From Pseudomonas sp. URMO17WK12:I11 (GTDB lineage: Bacteria > Pseudomonadota > Gammaproteobacteria > Pseudomonadales > Pseudomonadaceae), in NCBI RefSeq assembly GCF_007677725.1, contig NZ_VEDF01000005.1, positions 124,001 to 188,000 on the forward strand: a stretch of DNA of 64,000 nucleotides, read 5' to 3'. A program made the position numbers and the translations under genes. Of this stretch, positions 1-9,140 are shown piece after piece. How positions within the stretch are numbered: position 1 is the first letter of the stretch; each line of letters starts with the position of its first letter. A model generated the notes under the pieces. The model searched no databases. It saw only the letters and a list, made by a program, of their open reading frames with translations, and was not told where the DNA came from.

Positions 1-296
1 TAGCCGGAAATCAGCCGCTGCTCGATGTCCAGCACCTGGTAGTAGATGCGCCCGGCGCTGTCGTAGGCGAAGGTATCCAGGGCCACGTAAGGTACGTCGG
101 CGCTGAGCGTACCGTCGCGCTGTGACAGGCCGGCGGCGATGGTTCGCGCCGAGGCCAGCAGGGTGCGGTCGTAGGCGGTATCGGCCGCCTCGCGGCCGTT
201 CCAGTACGCGCTCAGGCCGCTGGCCAGCATCAGCACCACCAGCAACAGGGCCAGGTTGCCGACCAGCCGCGCGCGCAGGCTGCCGGTGTCACGCAT
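1..296 (-). CDS. tctE: TctE sensor histidine kinase, N-terminal part (partial)
   Basis: Only the first 98 codons are present; the gene runs off the left edge. The visible part has a short cytoplasmic tail, one membrane segment at about residues 10-32, and the start of a periplasmic sensing region of the 2CSK_N type, with a conserved YVALDTFAYD stretch. The kinase domains lie outside the window. The ATG overlaps the stop codon of the response regulator upstream, so the two are translationally coupled. In the TctDE family the sensor detects tricarboxylates such as citrate and controls the divergent porin and transporter genes; that role is inferred here from the neighbours. Confidence 0.85.
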   Translation of the reverse strand, partial: MRDTGSLRARLVGNLALLLVVLMLASGLSAYWNGREAADTAYDRTLLASARTIAAGLSQRDGTLSADVPYVALDTFAYDSAGRIYYQVLDIEQRLISG

Positions 297-960
297 CACG
301 GTGCTCGAGCAGATACCCCAGGCCGCGGAAGGTCACGATGGCCACCGATTGGCCGTCGAGCTTCTTGCGCAGCCGATGAATATAGATCTCGATGGCATCG
401 GCGCTGGCCTCCTCATCCAGGCCGAACACCTGGGCCGCCAGCTGCTCCTTGCTCATCACCCGGCCAGGCCGGGCGATCAGCGCTTCAAGTACGCTCTGTT
501 CGCGCGAGGTCAGGGTCAGGGTGTCTTCCCCCAGATTGAAACGCCGGGTGTCCAGGTCGTAGACCAGCGGGCCGCAGCGCTGCTGCCGCTCGCCGCCGAG
601 CACGCTGCGGCGCAGCAGGGCCTTGACCCGCGCCTCGAGCTCGGCCAGCTCGAAGGGCTTGGCCAGGTAGTCGTCGGCCCCCAGGTTGAGCCCATGGACG
701 CGGTCCTTGACATCGCTGCGCGCGGTGAGCATCAGCACCGGCAAGGTCTTGCCACGACCGCGCAAGCGCGCCAGCACTTCGAAGCCGTCCATGCGCGGCA
801 GGCCCACATCGAGCACGGCGACGGCATAGTCCTCGCTGGCCAGGGCCAAGTCGGCGGCCACGCCGTCATGCAGCACATCCACGTTCAGGCCATGGCTCTT
901 GAGGGCCTGAGCCACGCTTTCAGCCAGTTGCAGATGGTCTTCCACCAGCAGCACACGCAT
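289..960 (-). CDS. tctD: TctD response regulator (OmpR/PhoB type)
   Basis: A 223-residue two-domain regulator. The receiver has the acidic pair E7/D8, phospho-acceptor D51 (VLDVGLP) and K101 (AKPF). The C-terminal half is a winged-helix DNA-binding domain ending in IVTFRGLGYLLE. I chose the ATG at 960 because the receiver begins MRVLLVEDH; an in-frame start farther upstream adds 18 non-conserved residues. It is divergent from the porin and tctCBA genes, and its TGA overlaps the tctE start. It probably activates the opdH-tct operon in response to tricarboxylates, as known for TctD systems, through the repeat in the shared upstream region. Confidence 0.92.
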   Translation of the reverse strand: MRVLLVEDHLQLAESVAQALKSHGLNVDVLHDGVAADLALASEDYAVAVLDVGLPRMDGFEVLARLRGRGKTLPVLMLTARSDVKDRVHGLNLGADDYLAKPFELAELEARVKALLRRSVLGGERQQRCGPLVYDLDTRRFNLGEDTLTLTSREQSVLEALIARPGRVMSKEQLAAQVFGLDEEASADAIEIYIHRLRKKLDGQSVAIVTFRGLGYLLEHRDA

Positions 961-1036
961 CGGATTCTCCCAGCTCGGAGGGGGCAGTGGCGCGGAGTGT
1001 ACCGCTGCCGTCAAGTCTGTGAAGCCCCTTGTAACA

Positions 1037-1068
1037 AACCTTTCACGCTGAAAGGTTAGCGAAAGGTT
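1037..1068 (+). promoter_or_regulatory. Probable TctD operator upstream of opdH-tctCBA
   Basis: AACCTTTC at 1037-1044 and GAAAGGTT at 1050-1057 form a perfect inverted repeat. A second GAAAGGTT at 1061-1068 repeats the right half at an 11-base step. OmpR-type regulators often bind such tandem half-sites one helical turn apart. A -10-like TAGCAT lies at 1076-1081, so the block sits where an activator bound near -35 would contact polymerase. Assignment to TctD is inference from position. Confidence 0.6.
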
Positions 1069-1159
1069 GGTTGCCTAGCATCGCACCACGGTCGCTCCAC
1101 GCGCCGCCATAAGCACCAACAAGGTGCAACGAATAAGAACAAGAAATGGAGTCATCCCG

Positions 1160-2449
1160 ATGCTGTCAGCGCAGCTTCAGGCGTTCGCGCCTCGTCCTTC
1201 CCCATTCGCACGTCCATCGGCCATCGCCTGCGCCCTCGCAGCCGCCGGCACCGCCCCGTTGAGCCAGGCTGCCTTCCTCGACGACAGCACGGCCACCTTC
1301 GAAACCCGCAACATGTATTTCAATCGCGACTTTCGCGACGGCACCAGCGCGCAGCAGTCCAAGCGCGACGAATGGGCCCAGGGCTTCATGCTCAACTTCG
1401 AGTCAGGCTACACCGACGGCACCGTGGGCTTCGGCCTCGATGCGCTGGGCATGCTCGGCATCAAGCTCGACTCCAGCCCCGACCGCACCGGCAGCGGCCT
1501 GCTGCCAACCCACGACGACGGCCGCGCCGCCGATGAATACTCGAAACTCGGCCTGACCGGCAAGGTCAAGGTGTCCAAGACCGAGCTGAAGATCGGCAGC
1601 CTCATCCCCGAACTGCCGACCTTGCAGCCCAACGACGGGCGCATCCTGCCGCAGACCTTCCAAGGCGGCTTGCTGACCTCCAAGGAGATCAAGGGCCTGA
1701 CCTTCACCGGCGGGCGCCTGGACAAAGCCAAGGACCGCAACGACACCAACTGGGAAGACCTGACGCTGAACAACAAGAACGGCCGCTTCGGTGGCACCTT
1801 CAGCGCCGATCACCTTGCCTTGGCAGGCCTCGACTACCAGTTCAGCGACCGTATCACCGGCAGCTATCACTTCGCCCAGCTCGACGATATCTACCGCCAG
1901 CACTTCATCGGCCTGCTCGCCACCCAGCCTTGGGGCCCAGGCGCCTTCGGCGCCGATGTGCGCCTGGCGGTTAGCGACGAGGCCGGCGCCGCCAAGGCCG
2001 GACGCATCGACAACACCTCGTTCAACACCCTGCTCAGCTACAGCCTCGGCGGGCACAAGGTCAGCGCCGCCTGGCAGCAGTTGTCCGGTGACAGCGCCTT
2101 CCCCTATATCGACGGCGCTGACCCGTACCTGGTCAACTTCGTGCAGATCAACGACTTCGCCGGCGCCGAAGAGCGCTCCTGGCAAGCCCGCTACGACTAC
2201 AACTTCGCCGCCTTGGGCATCCCCGGCCTGACCTTCATGACCCGCTACATCAGCGGCGACAACGTCAGCCGCGCCGCCGGTGGCGAGGGCAAGGAATGGG
2301 AACGCAACACCGAACTCAAGTACGTGGTACAAACCGGCCCGTTGAAAAACGTCGCCGTGCGCCTGCGCAACGCCACCTTCCGCTCGAACTTCGCTCGCGA
2401 TGCCGACGAAGTGCGGGTCCTGGTCAGCTACAGCGTCGCGCTGTGGTAA
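1160..2449 (+). CDS. opdH: OprD-family outer-membrane porin, OpdH-like (tricarboxylate)
   Basis: A 429-residue porin. It has an exported leader ending near residue 36 (SQA-AF), and the mature part begins with the OprD-family pattern FLDDSTATFETRNMYFNRDF. DGRILPQTFQGG and ATFRSNFARD-type motifs follow, and it ends in a C-terminal aromatic residue (VALW) typical of beta-barrels. The ATG at 1160 follows a GGAG and leaves a sensible signal peptide. It is the first gene of the tct operon. In P. aeruginosa OpdH takes up cis-aconitate or tricarboxylates and is controlled by TctDE; the same placement here supports the name, though the substrate is not proven. Confidence 0.85.
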   Translation: MLSAQLQAFAPRPSPFARPSAIACALAAAGTAPLSQAAFLDDSTATFETRNMYFNRDFRDGTSAQQSKRDEWAQGFMLNFESGYTDGTVGFGLDALGMLGIKLDSSPDRTGSGLLPTHDDGRAADEYSKLGLTGKVKVSKTELKIGSLIPELPTLQPNDGRILPQTFQGGLLTSKEIKGLTFTGGRLDKAKDRNDTNWEDLTLNNKNGRFGGTFSADHLALAGLDYQFSDRITGSYHFAQLDDIYRQHFIGLLATQPWGPGAFGADVRLAVSDEAGAAKAGRIDNTSFNTLLSYSLGGHKVSAAWQQLSGDSAFPYIDGADPYLVNFVQINDFAGAEERSWQARYDYNFAALGIPGLTFMTRYISGDNVSRAAGGEGKEWERNTELKYVVQTGPLKNVAVRLRNATFRSNFARDADEVRVLVSYSVALW

Positions 2450-2494
2450 GCCAACTGCGCTCACTCATAACAACAACGCTCACGGAGACTTTCA

Positions 2495-3475
2495 ATGACC
2501 TTCTCACTGCGCCGCCTCGCCCTCGCCACCGGTTGCCTGCTGCTGGCAGGCAATGCCCTGGCGGCTGAACCGAAACGCCCTGAATGCATCGCTCCGGCCT
2601 CGCCAGGGGGCGGTTTCGACCTGACCTGCAAGCTGGTGCAAAGCGCCCTGGTGCAGGAAAAGATCCTCAGCAAGCCCATGCGCGTGACTTACATGCCAGG
2701 GGGTGTCGGTGCCGTGGCCTACAACGCCGTGGTGGCCCAGCGCCCTGCCGATGCCGGAACCCTGGTGGCCTGGTCCAGCGGCTCGCTGCTGAACCTGGCG
2801 CAAGGCAAGTTCGGCCGTTTCGATGAAAACGCGGTGAAGTGGCTGGCCGCCGTTGGCACCAGCTACGGCGCCATCGCGGTGAAGAGCGATTCCCCTTACA
2901 AAACCCTCGACGACCTGGTCGCCGCCCTGAAGAAAGACCCTGGCAGCGTGGTAATCGGTTCCGGCGGCACCGTTGGCAGCCAGGACTGGATGCAGACCGC
3001 GCTGATCGCCAAGGCCGCTGGCATCAACCCGCGCGACCTGCGTTACGTGGCCCTGGAAGGCGGCGGCGAGATCGCCACGGCGCTGATGGGTGGGCACATT
3101 CAGGTTGGCTCGACCGACATCTCCGACTCCATGCCACACATTCAGAGCGGCAACATGCGCATCCTTGCGGTGTTCGCGGAAAACCGCCTGCCGGAACCTG
3201 AGATGAAAGACATCCCCACCGCCAAGGAGCAGGGCTACGACATCGTTTGGCCGGTCGTGCGCGGCTTCTACCTGGGGCCGAAGGTCAGCGAAGAAGACTA
3301 CGCCTGGTGGAAAGAGTCGTTCGACAAGATGCTGGCCTCCGACGACTTCGCCAAGCTGCGCGATCAGCGCGAGCTGTTCCCGTTCGCCATGACCGGTGCC
3401 GAGCTGGACGGCTACGTCAAGAAACAGGTCGCTGACTACAAGACCTTGGCCAAGGAATTCGGCCTGATCCAGTAA
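2495..3475 (+). CDS. tctC: TctC periplasmic tricarboxylate-binding protein
   Basis: A 326-residue solute-binding protein of the tripartite tricarboxylate transporter (TTT) family. It has a signal peptide of about 23 residues (cleavage after NALA). The mature N-terminus carries the family signature ECIAPASPGGGFDLTCKLV, which shapes the ligand pocket. A good GGAG precedes the ATG. It lies 45 bases after the porin and before tctB and tctA, completing the uptake route from outer membrane to cytoplasm. It presumably binds citrate or a related tricarboxylate and delivers it to TctAB. Confidence 0.93.
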   Translation: MTFSLRRLALATGCLLLAGNALAAEPKRPECIAPASPGGGFDLTCKLVQSALVQEKILSKPMRVTYMPGGVGAVAYNAVVAQRPADAGTLVAWSSGSLLNLAQGKFGRFDENAVKWLAAVGTSYGAIAVKSDSPYKTLDDLVAALKKDPGSVVIGSGGTVGSQDWMQTALIAKAAGINPRDLRYVALEGGGEIATALMGGHIQVGSTDISDSMPHIQSGNMRILAVFAENRLPEPEMKDIPTAKEQGYDIVWPVVRGFYLGPKVSEEDYAWWKESFDKMLASDDFAKLRDQRELFPFAMTGAELDGYVKKQVADYKTLAKEFGLIQ

Positions 3476-3541
3476 GCCACCCACGCGGTCCGCTCGTGCT
3501 GGGAGGTCCGCGTCTCGCCGACGAACAACGAGGATTTCTTG

Positions 3542-4000
3542 ATGATCCTGCAACGCATCTTCGCCCTGGTGCTCCTGGCAGTGTGCGCGATCCTGGCCGT
3601 CATGGCCTGGCCCTATCAGGCCGCGTTTTCCTACGAACCGGTAGGCCCGCGCGCCTACCCCTTGCTGATGCTCGGCCTGATGAGCCTGGGCCTGTTGTAC
3701 CTGGCCATCCGTCCGACGCCGATCGTGCGCAAGGACGACGAGCCAGAGCTCGACCGTGCCACGCTGATCAAGATCGCCGCCTGCGTCGGCCTGTTGCTGG
3801 TCTTTGCCGCCACCTTCGAAAGCCTGGGTTTCATCCTCAGCGCCGTTCTGGTCGGTATTCCCATGGCCCGGCTATACGGCGGCCGCTGGCTGCACAGCGC
3901 CATCGTGGTGGTGGGCATGAGCGTGTTCCTCTACTGGTTGTTCGACCGCGTCATGGACGTACCCCTGCCCCTCGGCCTGCTGAGCGTATTGGAGAACTGA
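3542..4000 (+). CDS. tctB: TctB small membrane subunit of TTT transporter
   Basis: A 152-residue hydrophobic protein with about four membrane segments, the expected size and shape for TctB. It starts MILQRIFALVLLAV at the ATG at 3542, which follows GAGG; a TTG just before it is less likely. It lies between tctC and tctA, with only 3 bases before the next gene. TctB is the small, poorly conserved integral subunit that pairs with TctA; its sequence alone would be weak evidence, but the gene order makes the call firm. Confidence 0.9.
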   Translation: MILQRIFALVLLAVCAILAVMAWPYQAAFSYEPVGPRAYPLLMLGLMSLGLLYLAIRPTPIVRKDDEPELDRATLIKIAACVGLLLVFAATFESLGFILSAVLVGIPMARLYGGRWLHSAIVVVGMSVFLYWLFDRVMDVPLPLGLLSVLEN

Positions 4001-4003
4001 CAC

Positions 4004-5518
4004 ATGGATACCTTGAGCTACCTGGGCCAGGGCTTCGGCGTCGCCCTGTCCCCCTACAACCTGGTCACCGCCCTGTCGGGCACCTTGATCGGCACCGTGG
4101 TCGGCCTGTTGCCGGGCCTGGGCCCGATCAACGGCGTGGCCCTGCTGATCCCGATTGCCTTCGCCCTCGGCTTGCCGCCTGAATCGGCGCTGATCCTGCT
4201 GGCTGCGGTGTACCTGGGCTGCGAGTACGGCGGGCGGATCAGCTCGATTTTGCTGAACATCCCCGGCGAAGCCTCGACCGTGATGACCACCCTCGACGGC
4301 TACCCGATGGCGCGCCAGGGCCTGGCCGGTGTGGCCTTGTCGCTGTCGGCCTGGAGCTCGTTCATCGGCGCGCTCATCGCCACCTGCGGCATGGTGCTGT
4401 TCGCCCCGCTGCTGGCGAAATGGGCGATCGCTTTCGGGCCGGCCGAGTATTTCGTGCTGATGGTGTTCGCCATTGTCGCCCTCGGCGGCATGGCCGGTGA
4501 CAAGCCGTTGAAGACCTTCATCGCCGCGCTGATCGGTCTGTTCCTCTCGGCGGTCGGCATCGATGCCAACAGCGGTGTGTACCGCTTCACCGGTGACAGC
4601 GTGCACATGGCCGACGGCATTCAGTTCGTGGTGCTGGTGCTGGGCCTGTTCTCGGTCAGCGAAATACTGCTGCTGCTGGAAAAGACCCACCACGGCCACC
4701 AGGCGGTGAAAGCCACCGGGCGCATGTTGTTCAACTTCAAGGAAGCGGCCTCGGTATTCGTGGTCAACATCCGTTGCGGCCTGCTCGGCTTCATCATGGG
4801 CGTGCTGCCTGGTGCCGGTGCCACCCTGGCCAGCGCCGTGGCCTACATGACCGAGAAACGCCTGGCCGGTGACAGCGGCAAGTTCGGCAAGGGCGACGCC
4901 CGTGGCCTGGCCGCCCCGGAAACCGCCATCGGCGCCTCCTGCTGCGGCGCGCTGGTGCCCATGCTGACCCTCGGCGTCCCAGGTTCAGGTACCACGGCAG
5001 TCATGATCGGCGCCTTGACCCTGTACAACATCACCCCAGGCCCACTGCTGTTCGAACAGCAGCCGGACATCGTCTGGGGCCTGATCGCCTCGTTGTTCAT
5101 CGCCAACATCATGCTGGTGATCCTCAACATCCCGATGATCCGCATCTTCACCCGCATCCTGGCCGTGCCGAACTGGGCGCTGGTGCCGGTGATCGCCATC
5201 ATCACCGCGATCGGGGTGTACGCCGTGCACGCCACCACCTTCGACCTGTTCCTGATGGTTGGCATCGGCATCATGGGCTACATCCTGCGCAAGCTGGACT
5301 TCCCGCTGTCGCCGATCCTGCTCGGGTTCATCCTCGGTGGCCTGATGGAGCAGAACCTGCGCCGCGCGCTGTCGATCTCCAACGGCGAACTGGGCATTCT
5401 CTGGTCGAGCCCGATCAGCTTGTCGGTGTGGGGCGTGACCCTGTGCATGCTGGCCCTGCCGCTGCTGCGGATCTGGCGCAAGCGCAGTGCACAGCGCCGG
5501 GCCATGGCCGATGCCTGA
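4004..5518 (+). CDS. tctA: TctA large membrane subunit of TTT transporter
   Basis: A 504-residue polytopic permease with the two glycine-rich TctA signatures: VGLLPGLGPINGVALL near residues 32-47 and FIMGVLPGAGATLASAV near 265. The full family length of about 500 residues is present, with some 11-12 membrane segments. It drives uptake of the tricarboxylate delivered by TctC using an ion gradient, as known for the family. Its last codons overlap the next gene by 8 bases, so the AbrB-family protein is translated from the same message. Confidence 0.95.
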   Translation: MDTLSYLGQGFGVALSPYNLVTALSGTLIGTVVGLLPGLGPINGVALLIPIAFALGLPPESALILLAAVYLGCEYGGRISSILLNIPGEASTVMTTLDGYPMARQGLAGVALSLSAWSSFIGALIATCGMVLFAPLLAKWAIAFGPAEYFVLMVFAIVALGGMAGDKPLKTFIAALIGLFLSAVGIDANSGVYRFTGDSVHMADGIQFVVLVLGLFSVSEILLLLEKTHHGHQAVKATGRMLFNFKEAASVFVVNIRCGLLGFIMGVLPGAGATLASAVAYMTEKRLAGDSGKFGKGDARGLAAPETAIGASCCGALVPMLTLGVPGSGTTAVMIGALTLYNITPGPLLFEQQPDIVWGLIASLFIANIMLVILNIPMIRIFTRILAVPNWALVPVIAIITAIGVYAVHATTFDLFLMVGIGIMGYILRKLDFPLSPILLGFILGGLMEQNLRRALSISNGELGILWSSPISLSVWGVTLCMLALPLLRIWRKRSAQRRAMADA

Positions 5519-6548
5519 TCGGCACCTGCCGCTGTTCGTCGCGACCGGGCTGGTCGGCTTGGCTGGGGGTTATGCCGCCAGCCAGGTCGGCTGGCCGCTG
5601 CCGTGGATGGTCGGTGCGTTGCTGGCGATCATCCTGGTGCGCTGCCTGACCCCCTGGCAGCTGCCGGAAATTCCCAATGGCCGCAAATGCGGGCAATGCA
5701 TCATCGGTATCGGTATCGGCCTGCACTTCACCCCTGCGGTGATCGAGCAGGTGGCCGAGCATTTCGCGCTGATTTTCTTCGGCGCCCTGTTCACCACGCT
5801 GTCCAGCGTGATCGGTGTGTGGCTGTTGCGGCGTACCGGCGAGGACCGCGCCACGGCGTTCTTCGCCAGCATGCCTGGCGGCTCGGGTGAAATGGTCAAC
5901 CTGGGCGCGCGCAATGGCGCGGTGCTCAGCCAGGTCGCGGCGGCGCAGAGCCTGCGCGTGCTGGCGGTAGTACTGTGCATCCCGGCACTGTTCAAGTTCC
6001 TCCTCGGTGACGGCGTGGCGCTCAACCATACCGGCAGCGTCAGCTGGAGCTGGCTGGCGCTGATCGTGCCGCTGGGGGTGGCAATGGGCGTGCTCTGGCA
6101 GCGTCTGCGCCAGCCCAACCCATGGCTGTTCGGGCCATTGCTGGTGGCGGCATCGGTGAGCCTGGCGGGCGACTTGCAGATTGCCATGCCCAACGGTGCC
6201 AGCCAGATCGGCCAATGGCTGATCGGCAGCGGCCTGGCCTGTCACTTCAACCGCGCCTTCTTTCGCCGCGCGCCGTCGTTTCTCGGCCGCACGCTGGTGG
6301 CCACCGCCCTGTGCATGGCGGTCGCCGGCAGTGCCGCCTGGGCGCTCAGTGCGATGACCGCGCTGGACTTGCGCTCACTGACCCTGGGCATGATGCCTGG
6401 CGGCATCGCCGAAATGAGCCTGACCGCGGAAACCTTGCAACTGTCGGTGCCGCTGGTAACGGCGCTGCAGGTCATGCGCTTGTTGTTCGTGCTGTTTCTG
6501 GCCGAGCCGTTGTTCCGGGTCTGGAACGCTCGTTCACCCAACCGGTGA
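5511..6548 (+). CDS. AbrB-family membrane protein (putative regulator/transporter)
   Basis: A 345-residue integral membrane protein with two related halves of about five membrane segments each. Each half has the AbrB-family pattern: PWMVGALLAIILVR and GSGEMVNLGARNG in the first, MMPGGIAEMSLTAE in the second. This is the membrane AbrB family (historically 'ammonia monooxygenase'), not the DNA-binding AbrB. The ATG at 5511 overlaps the tctA stop. Function is unsettled in the family; the fused operon position suggests a part in tricarboxylate or organic acid transport. It converges with ung, 7 bases away. Confidence 0.8.
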   Translation: MPDRHLPLFVATGLVGLAGGYAASQVGWPLPWMVGALLAIILVRCLTPWQLPEIPNGRKCGQCIIGIGIGLHFTPAVIEQVAEHFALIFFGALFTTLSSVIGVWLLRRTGEDRATAFFASMPGGSGEMVNLGARNGAVLSQVAAAQSLRVLAVVLCIPALFKFLLGDGVALNHTGSVSWSWLALIVPLGVAMGVLWQRLRQPNPWLFGPLLVAASVSLAGDLQIAMPNGASQIGQWLIGSGLACHFNRAFFRRAPSFLGRTLVATALCMAVAGSAAWALSAMTALDLRSLTLGMMPGGIAEMSLTAETLQLSVPLVTALQVMRLLFVLFLAEPLFRVWNARSPNR

Positions 6549-6555
6549 CGGCATT

Positions 6556-7248
6556 TCAGAGCGGTGGCAGCGCCCAGTTGATCGGGGCCAGGCCACGCTG
6601 CTCGAGAAAGCCGTTGGCCCGGCTGAAGTGGCCACAGCCGAGAAACCCGCGATAGGCCGACAACGGCGACGGGTGCACCGATTTCAGCACCAGGTGCTTG
6701 GTACCGTCGATCAGCTTCTGCTTGCTCTGCGCATGGGCACCCCATAGCAGGAAGACCACGTTGGAGCACTGTTCGCTGACCACCTCGATGATCCGATCGG
6801 TGAAGAACTCCCAGCCTTTCTTGGCATGCGAGGCGGCGTTGGCGCGCTCCACGGTCATGGTCGTGTTGAGCAGCAATACGCCCTGCTCTGCCCAGCTCTG
6901 CAGGTGGCCGTGGTTGGCGATGGGGATGTTCAGGTCGCGGTGCAGCTCTTTGTAGATGTTGACCAGCGACGGCGGGGTCGGCACGCCAGGCTGCACCGAA
7001 AAGCACAGGCCATGGGCCTGACCGGGGCCGTGGTAAGGGTCCTGGCCGAGGATCACCACCTTCACCTCGGGCAACGGCGTGGAATTGAGCGCGTTGAAGA
7101 TCAGCGGGCCCGGCGGGTAGATCTGCTTGCCGGCCGCATGTTCCTGGCGCAGGAACTCGCGCAGCTGGTGCATGTAGGGCTTGTCGAACTCTTCACGCAG
7201 TGCAGCTTTCCAGCTCGGCTCGAGTTTGATGCGGTCGTCGTCAGTCAT
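6556..7248 (-). CDS. ung: Uracil-DNA glycosylase
   Basis: A 230-residue family 1 uracil-DNA glycosylase, which removes uracil from DNA to start base-excision repair. The water-activating motif GQDPYHG is at residues 69-75 with catalytic D70, and the minor-groove loop [10 protein letters not shown] begins with H192. These are the two diagnostic motifs, and length matches the family. The ATG at 7248 gives [13 protein letters not shown], the usual short N-terminus; the open frame extends farther upstream without family similarity. It is monocistronic and divergent from the enoyl-CoA hydratase-like gene. Confidence 0.97.
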   Translation of the reverse strand: MTDDDRIKLEPSWKAALREEFDKPYMHQLREFLRQEHAAGKQIYPPGPLIFNALNSTPLPEVKVVILGQDPYHGPGQAHGLCFSVQPGVPTPPSLVNIYKELHRDLNIPIANHGHLQSWAEQGVLLLNTTMTVERANAASHAKKGWEFFTDRIIEVVSEQCSNVVFLLWGAHAQSKQKLIDGTKHLVLKSVHPSPLSAYRGFLGCGHFSRANGFLEQRGLAPINWALPPL

Positions 7249-7374
7249 GGGGCCATCCGTAATCGATGGCGCGACACTAGGTAAGGCGCATGCCCTTGTC
7301 AATCGATCCGACCGGCGACGGGCATGTTCGCCCAGGCGAGCCATACTTGCCTGATCACGTTCGCGAGGTACGCC

Positions 7375-8481
7375 ATGGCTGTTCACTGCGAAGTACAGGT
7401 CGGCGCTGCTGGCGCCGGCATCGGCATCGCAACCCTCGATGCGCCACAATCACTCAATGCCTTGAACCTCTCGATGATCGAAAGCCTTGGCGAGCAGTTG
7501 CATAGGTGGGCCAAAGACCCGAGCGTGGTCTGCGTTTTGCTGCGCGGCACTGGCGCCAAAGCCTTCTGCGCCGGAGGCGATGTGCACGCGCTGGCTCAGG
7601 CTTGCCGCGCCGAACCTGGCAGTGTGCCGGCCCTGGCGGCGAGTTTCTTCGCCGCCGAGTACCGCCTCGACTATCTGCTGCACACCTACCCCAAGCCACT
7701 GCTGTGCTGGGGCCACGGGCATGTGCTGGGCGGCGGCATGGGCTTGCTGCAGGGCGCTGGCATTCGCATCGTTACACCGAGCAGCCGCCTGGCGATGCCG
7801 GAAATCAGCATCGGTCTGTACCCGGACGTGGGCGCCAGCTGGTTCCTTGCGCGGCTGCCGGGCAAGCTGGGTCTGTTCCTCGGCCTGACCGGGGCGCCGA
7901 TCAACGCCCGGGACGCCTTGGACCTGGGCCTGGCCGACCGTTTTCTGGGCGAGGAGCAACAGCCGGCGCTGCTCGACGAACTGCTGCAAATCAATTGGCA
8001 AGAGCAGACCGCACTGCAGCTCAACAGTTTGCTCAAGGCCGAGCAGCACAGCGCGTGGCAGCAGTTACCCGAAGGGCAATGGCTCAGCCGCCGCGCGCTG
8101 ATCGACGAAGTGCTCGATGTCGCTGATGCAGCCGCTGCCTGGCGCGCCGTGACAGCCCTGAGAAAACATGCCGACCCGCTGCTGGCTGCGGCCGGGCAAC
8201 GCCTGCAGGAAGGCTGCCCGCTGACCGCACACCTGGTGTGGGAACAGCTCCGCCGAGCCCGGCACTTGTCGCTGGGGCAGGTCCTGCAGCTGGAATACAC
8301 CATCAGCCTCAATTGCTGCCGGCATCCGGAATTCAGCGAAGGCGTGCGTGCACGCCTGATCGACAAGGACAACCAGCCGCGCTGGCATTGGCCGGATATC
8401 AGTCACGTACCCGCGGCAGTGGTCGAGGCGCATTTCGCCACGCTCTGGCACGGGCCACACCCGCTTGCCGACCTGAGCTGA
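7375..8481 (+). CDS. Enoyl-CoA hydratase/isomerase family, HIBYL-CoA hydrolase-like
   Basis: A 368-residue crotonase-fold protein. The oxyanion-hole segments are AFCAGGDV and [12 protein letters not shown], and [18 protein letters not shown] carries the Glu and Asp seen in 3-hydroxyisobutyryl-CoA hydrolases. Length (about 370 rather than 260 residues) also fits that subfamily (ECH_2). It may act on a branched-chain acyl-CoA in valine-type catabolism, but no valine-pathway genes sit nearby, so the exact substrate is open. The ATG at 7375 has GAGG upstream and leaves a normal N-terminus. Confidence 0.82.
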   Translation: MAVHCEVQVGAAGAGIGIATLDAPQSLNALNLSMIESLGEQLHRWAKDPSVVCVLLRGTGAKAFCAGGDVHALAQACRAEPGSVPALAASFFAAEYRLDYLLHTYPKPLLCWGHGHVLGGGMGLLQGAGIRIVTPSSRLAMPEISIGLYPDVGASWFLARLPGKLGLFLGLTGAPINARDALDLGLADRFLGEEQQPALLDELLQINWQEQTALQLNSLLKAEQHSAWQQLPEGQWLSRRALIDEVLDVADAAAAWRAVTALRKHADPLLAAAGQRLQEGCPLTAHLVWEQLRRARHLSLGQVLQLEYTISLNCCRHPEFSEGVRARLIDKDNQPRWHWPDISHVPAAVVEAHFATLWHGPHPLADLS

Positions 8482-8493
8482 TGGGCGCCGCGT

Positions 8494-8928
8494 CTAGCGC
8501 TGCCAGTTACGATCCGGGCCACGCCCACGGTCCGGACGCCGCTCGTGCTCAGGGCGGCCCTGCCAGTTGCCGTGCTGATAGCGCTGGCTGCCATCGCGAT
8601 AGTCATGACGATCACGGTCTCGCCCATAGTCGTGACGCTGGCGATTGCCGTAGTCATAGCGTGGGTTACCGTGCCATTGATTCAGCCCAGGCCGTGGTTG
8701 CGGTCGGTAATAGGCCGGAGGCGCCGGGCGGTAGTAGCGTGGCGCCGGCTGATAGTAGTAGCGGGGCTGCGGCACCACGTAGTAACGATCCTGACGGTAA
8801 TAGCCAGGCGTCACATAACGATCGCTGGTGTAATAACCCGAACGGTAGTGGCCACCGCCGCCGTAGTAAGGCGCACAGGCGGACGTCATGAGACCCAGCA
8901 GGGCGATCAACAGAATTCGATAGGACAT
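8494..8928 (-). CDS. Tyr/Arg/Pro-rich lipoprotein of unknown function
   Basis: A 144-residue protein with a lipoprotein signal peptide: hydrophobic ILLIALLGL then lipobox MTSAC, acylated Cys at about residue 18. The mature part is low complexity: a Tyr- and Pro-rich segment (repeats such as RYYRPAPPAYYRPQP) then an Arg/Asp/His/Gln-rich tail (DYGRDRDRHDYRDG). It has no recognisable fold and is probably disordered on the periplasmic face of a membrane. It is convergent with the hydratase gene. I know no function; similar YXP-rich small lipoproteins are widespread in Pseudomonas. Confidence 0.75.
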   Translation of the reverse strand: MSYRILLIALLGLMTSACAPYYGGGGHYRSGYYTSDRYVTPGYYRQDRYYVVPQPRYYYQPAPRYYRPAPPAYYRPQPRPGLNQWHGNPRYDYGNRQRHDYGRDRDRHDYRDGSQRYQHGNWQGRPEHERRPDRGRGPDRNWQR

Positions 8929-9140
8929 GGCGGCCTCCCGGACCGCTGGGGTGCCCGCACAGCGACGCTGGCAAGCGCCGATGGAAATGCGTTCATCGGC
9001 AAAGAATCAGACCATCGCGACAAGGTGCAGTGCCATTTCAGCAACAAATTGATACAGCTTCATATCACCCTGAAATACTTGCAGTCTTTGCGGCGGTATC
9101 TCACTAGAATGGGCGCCTCGGCACACATCACGGGAAGATC

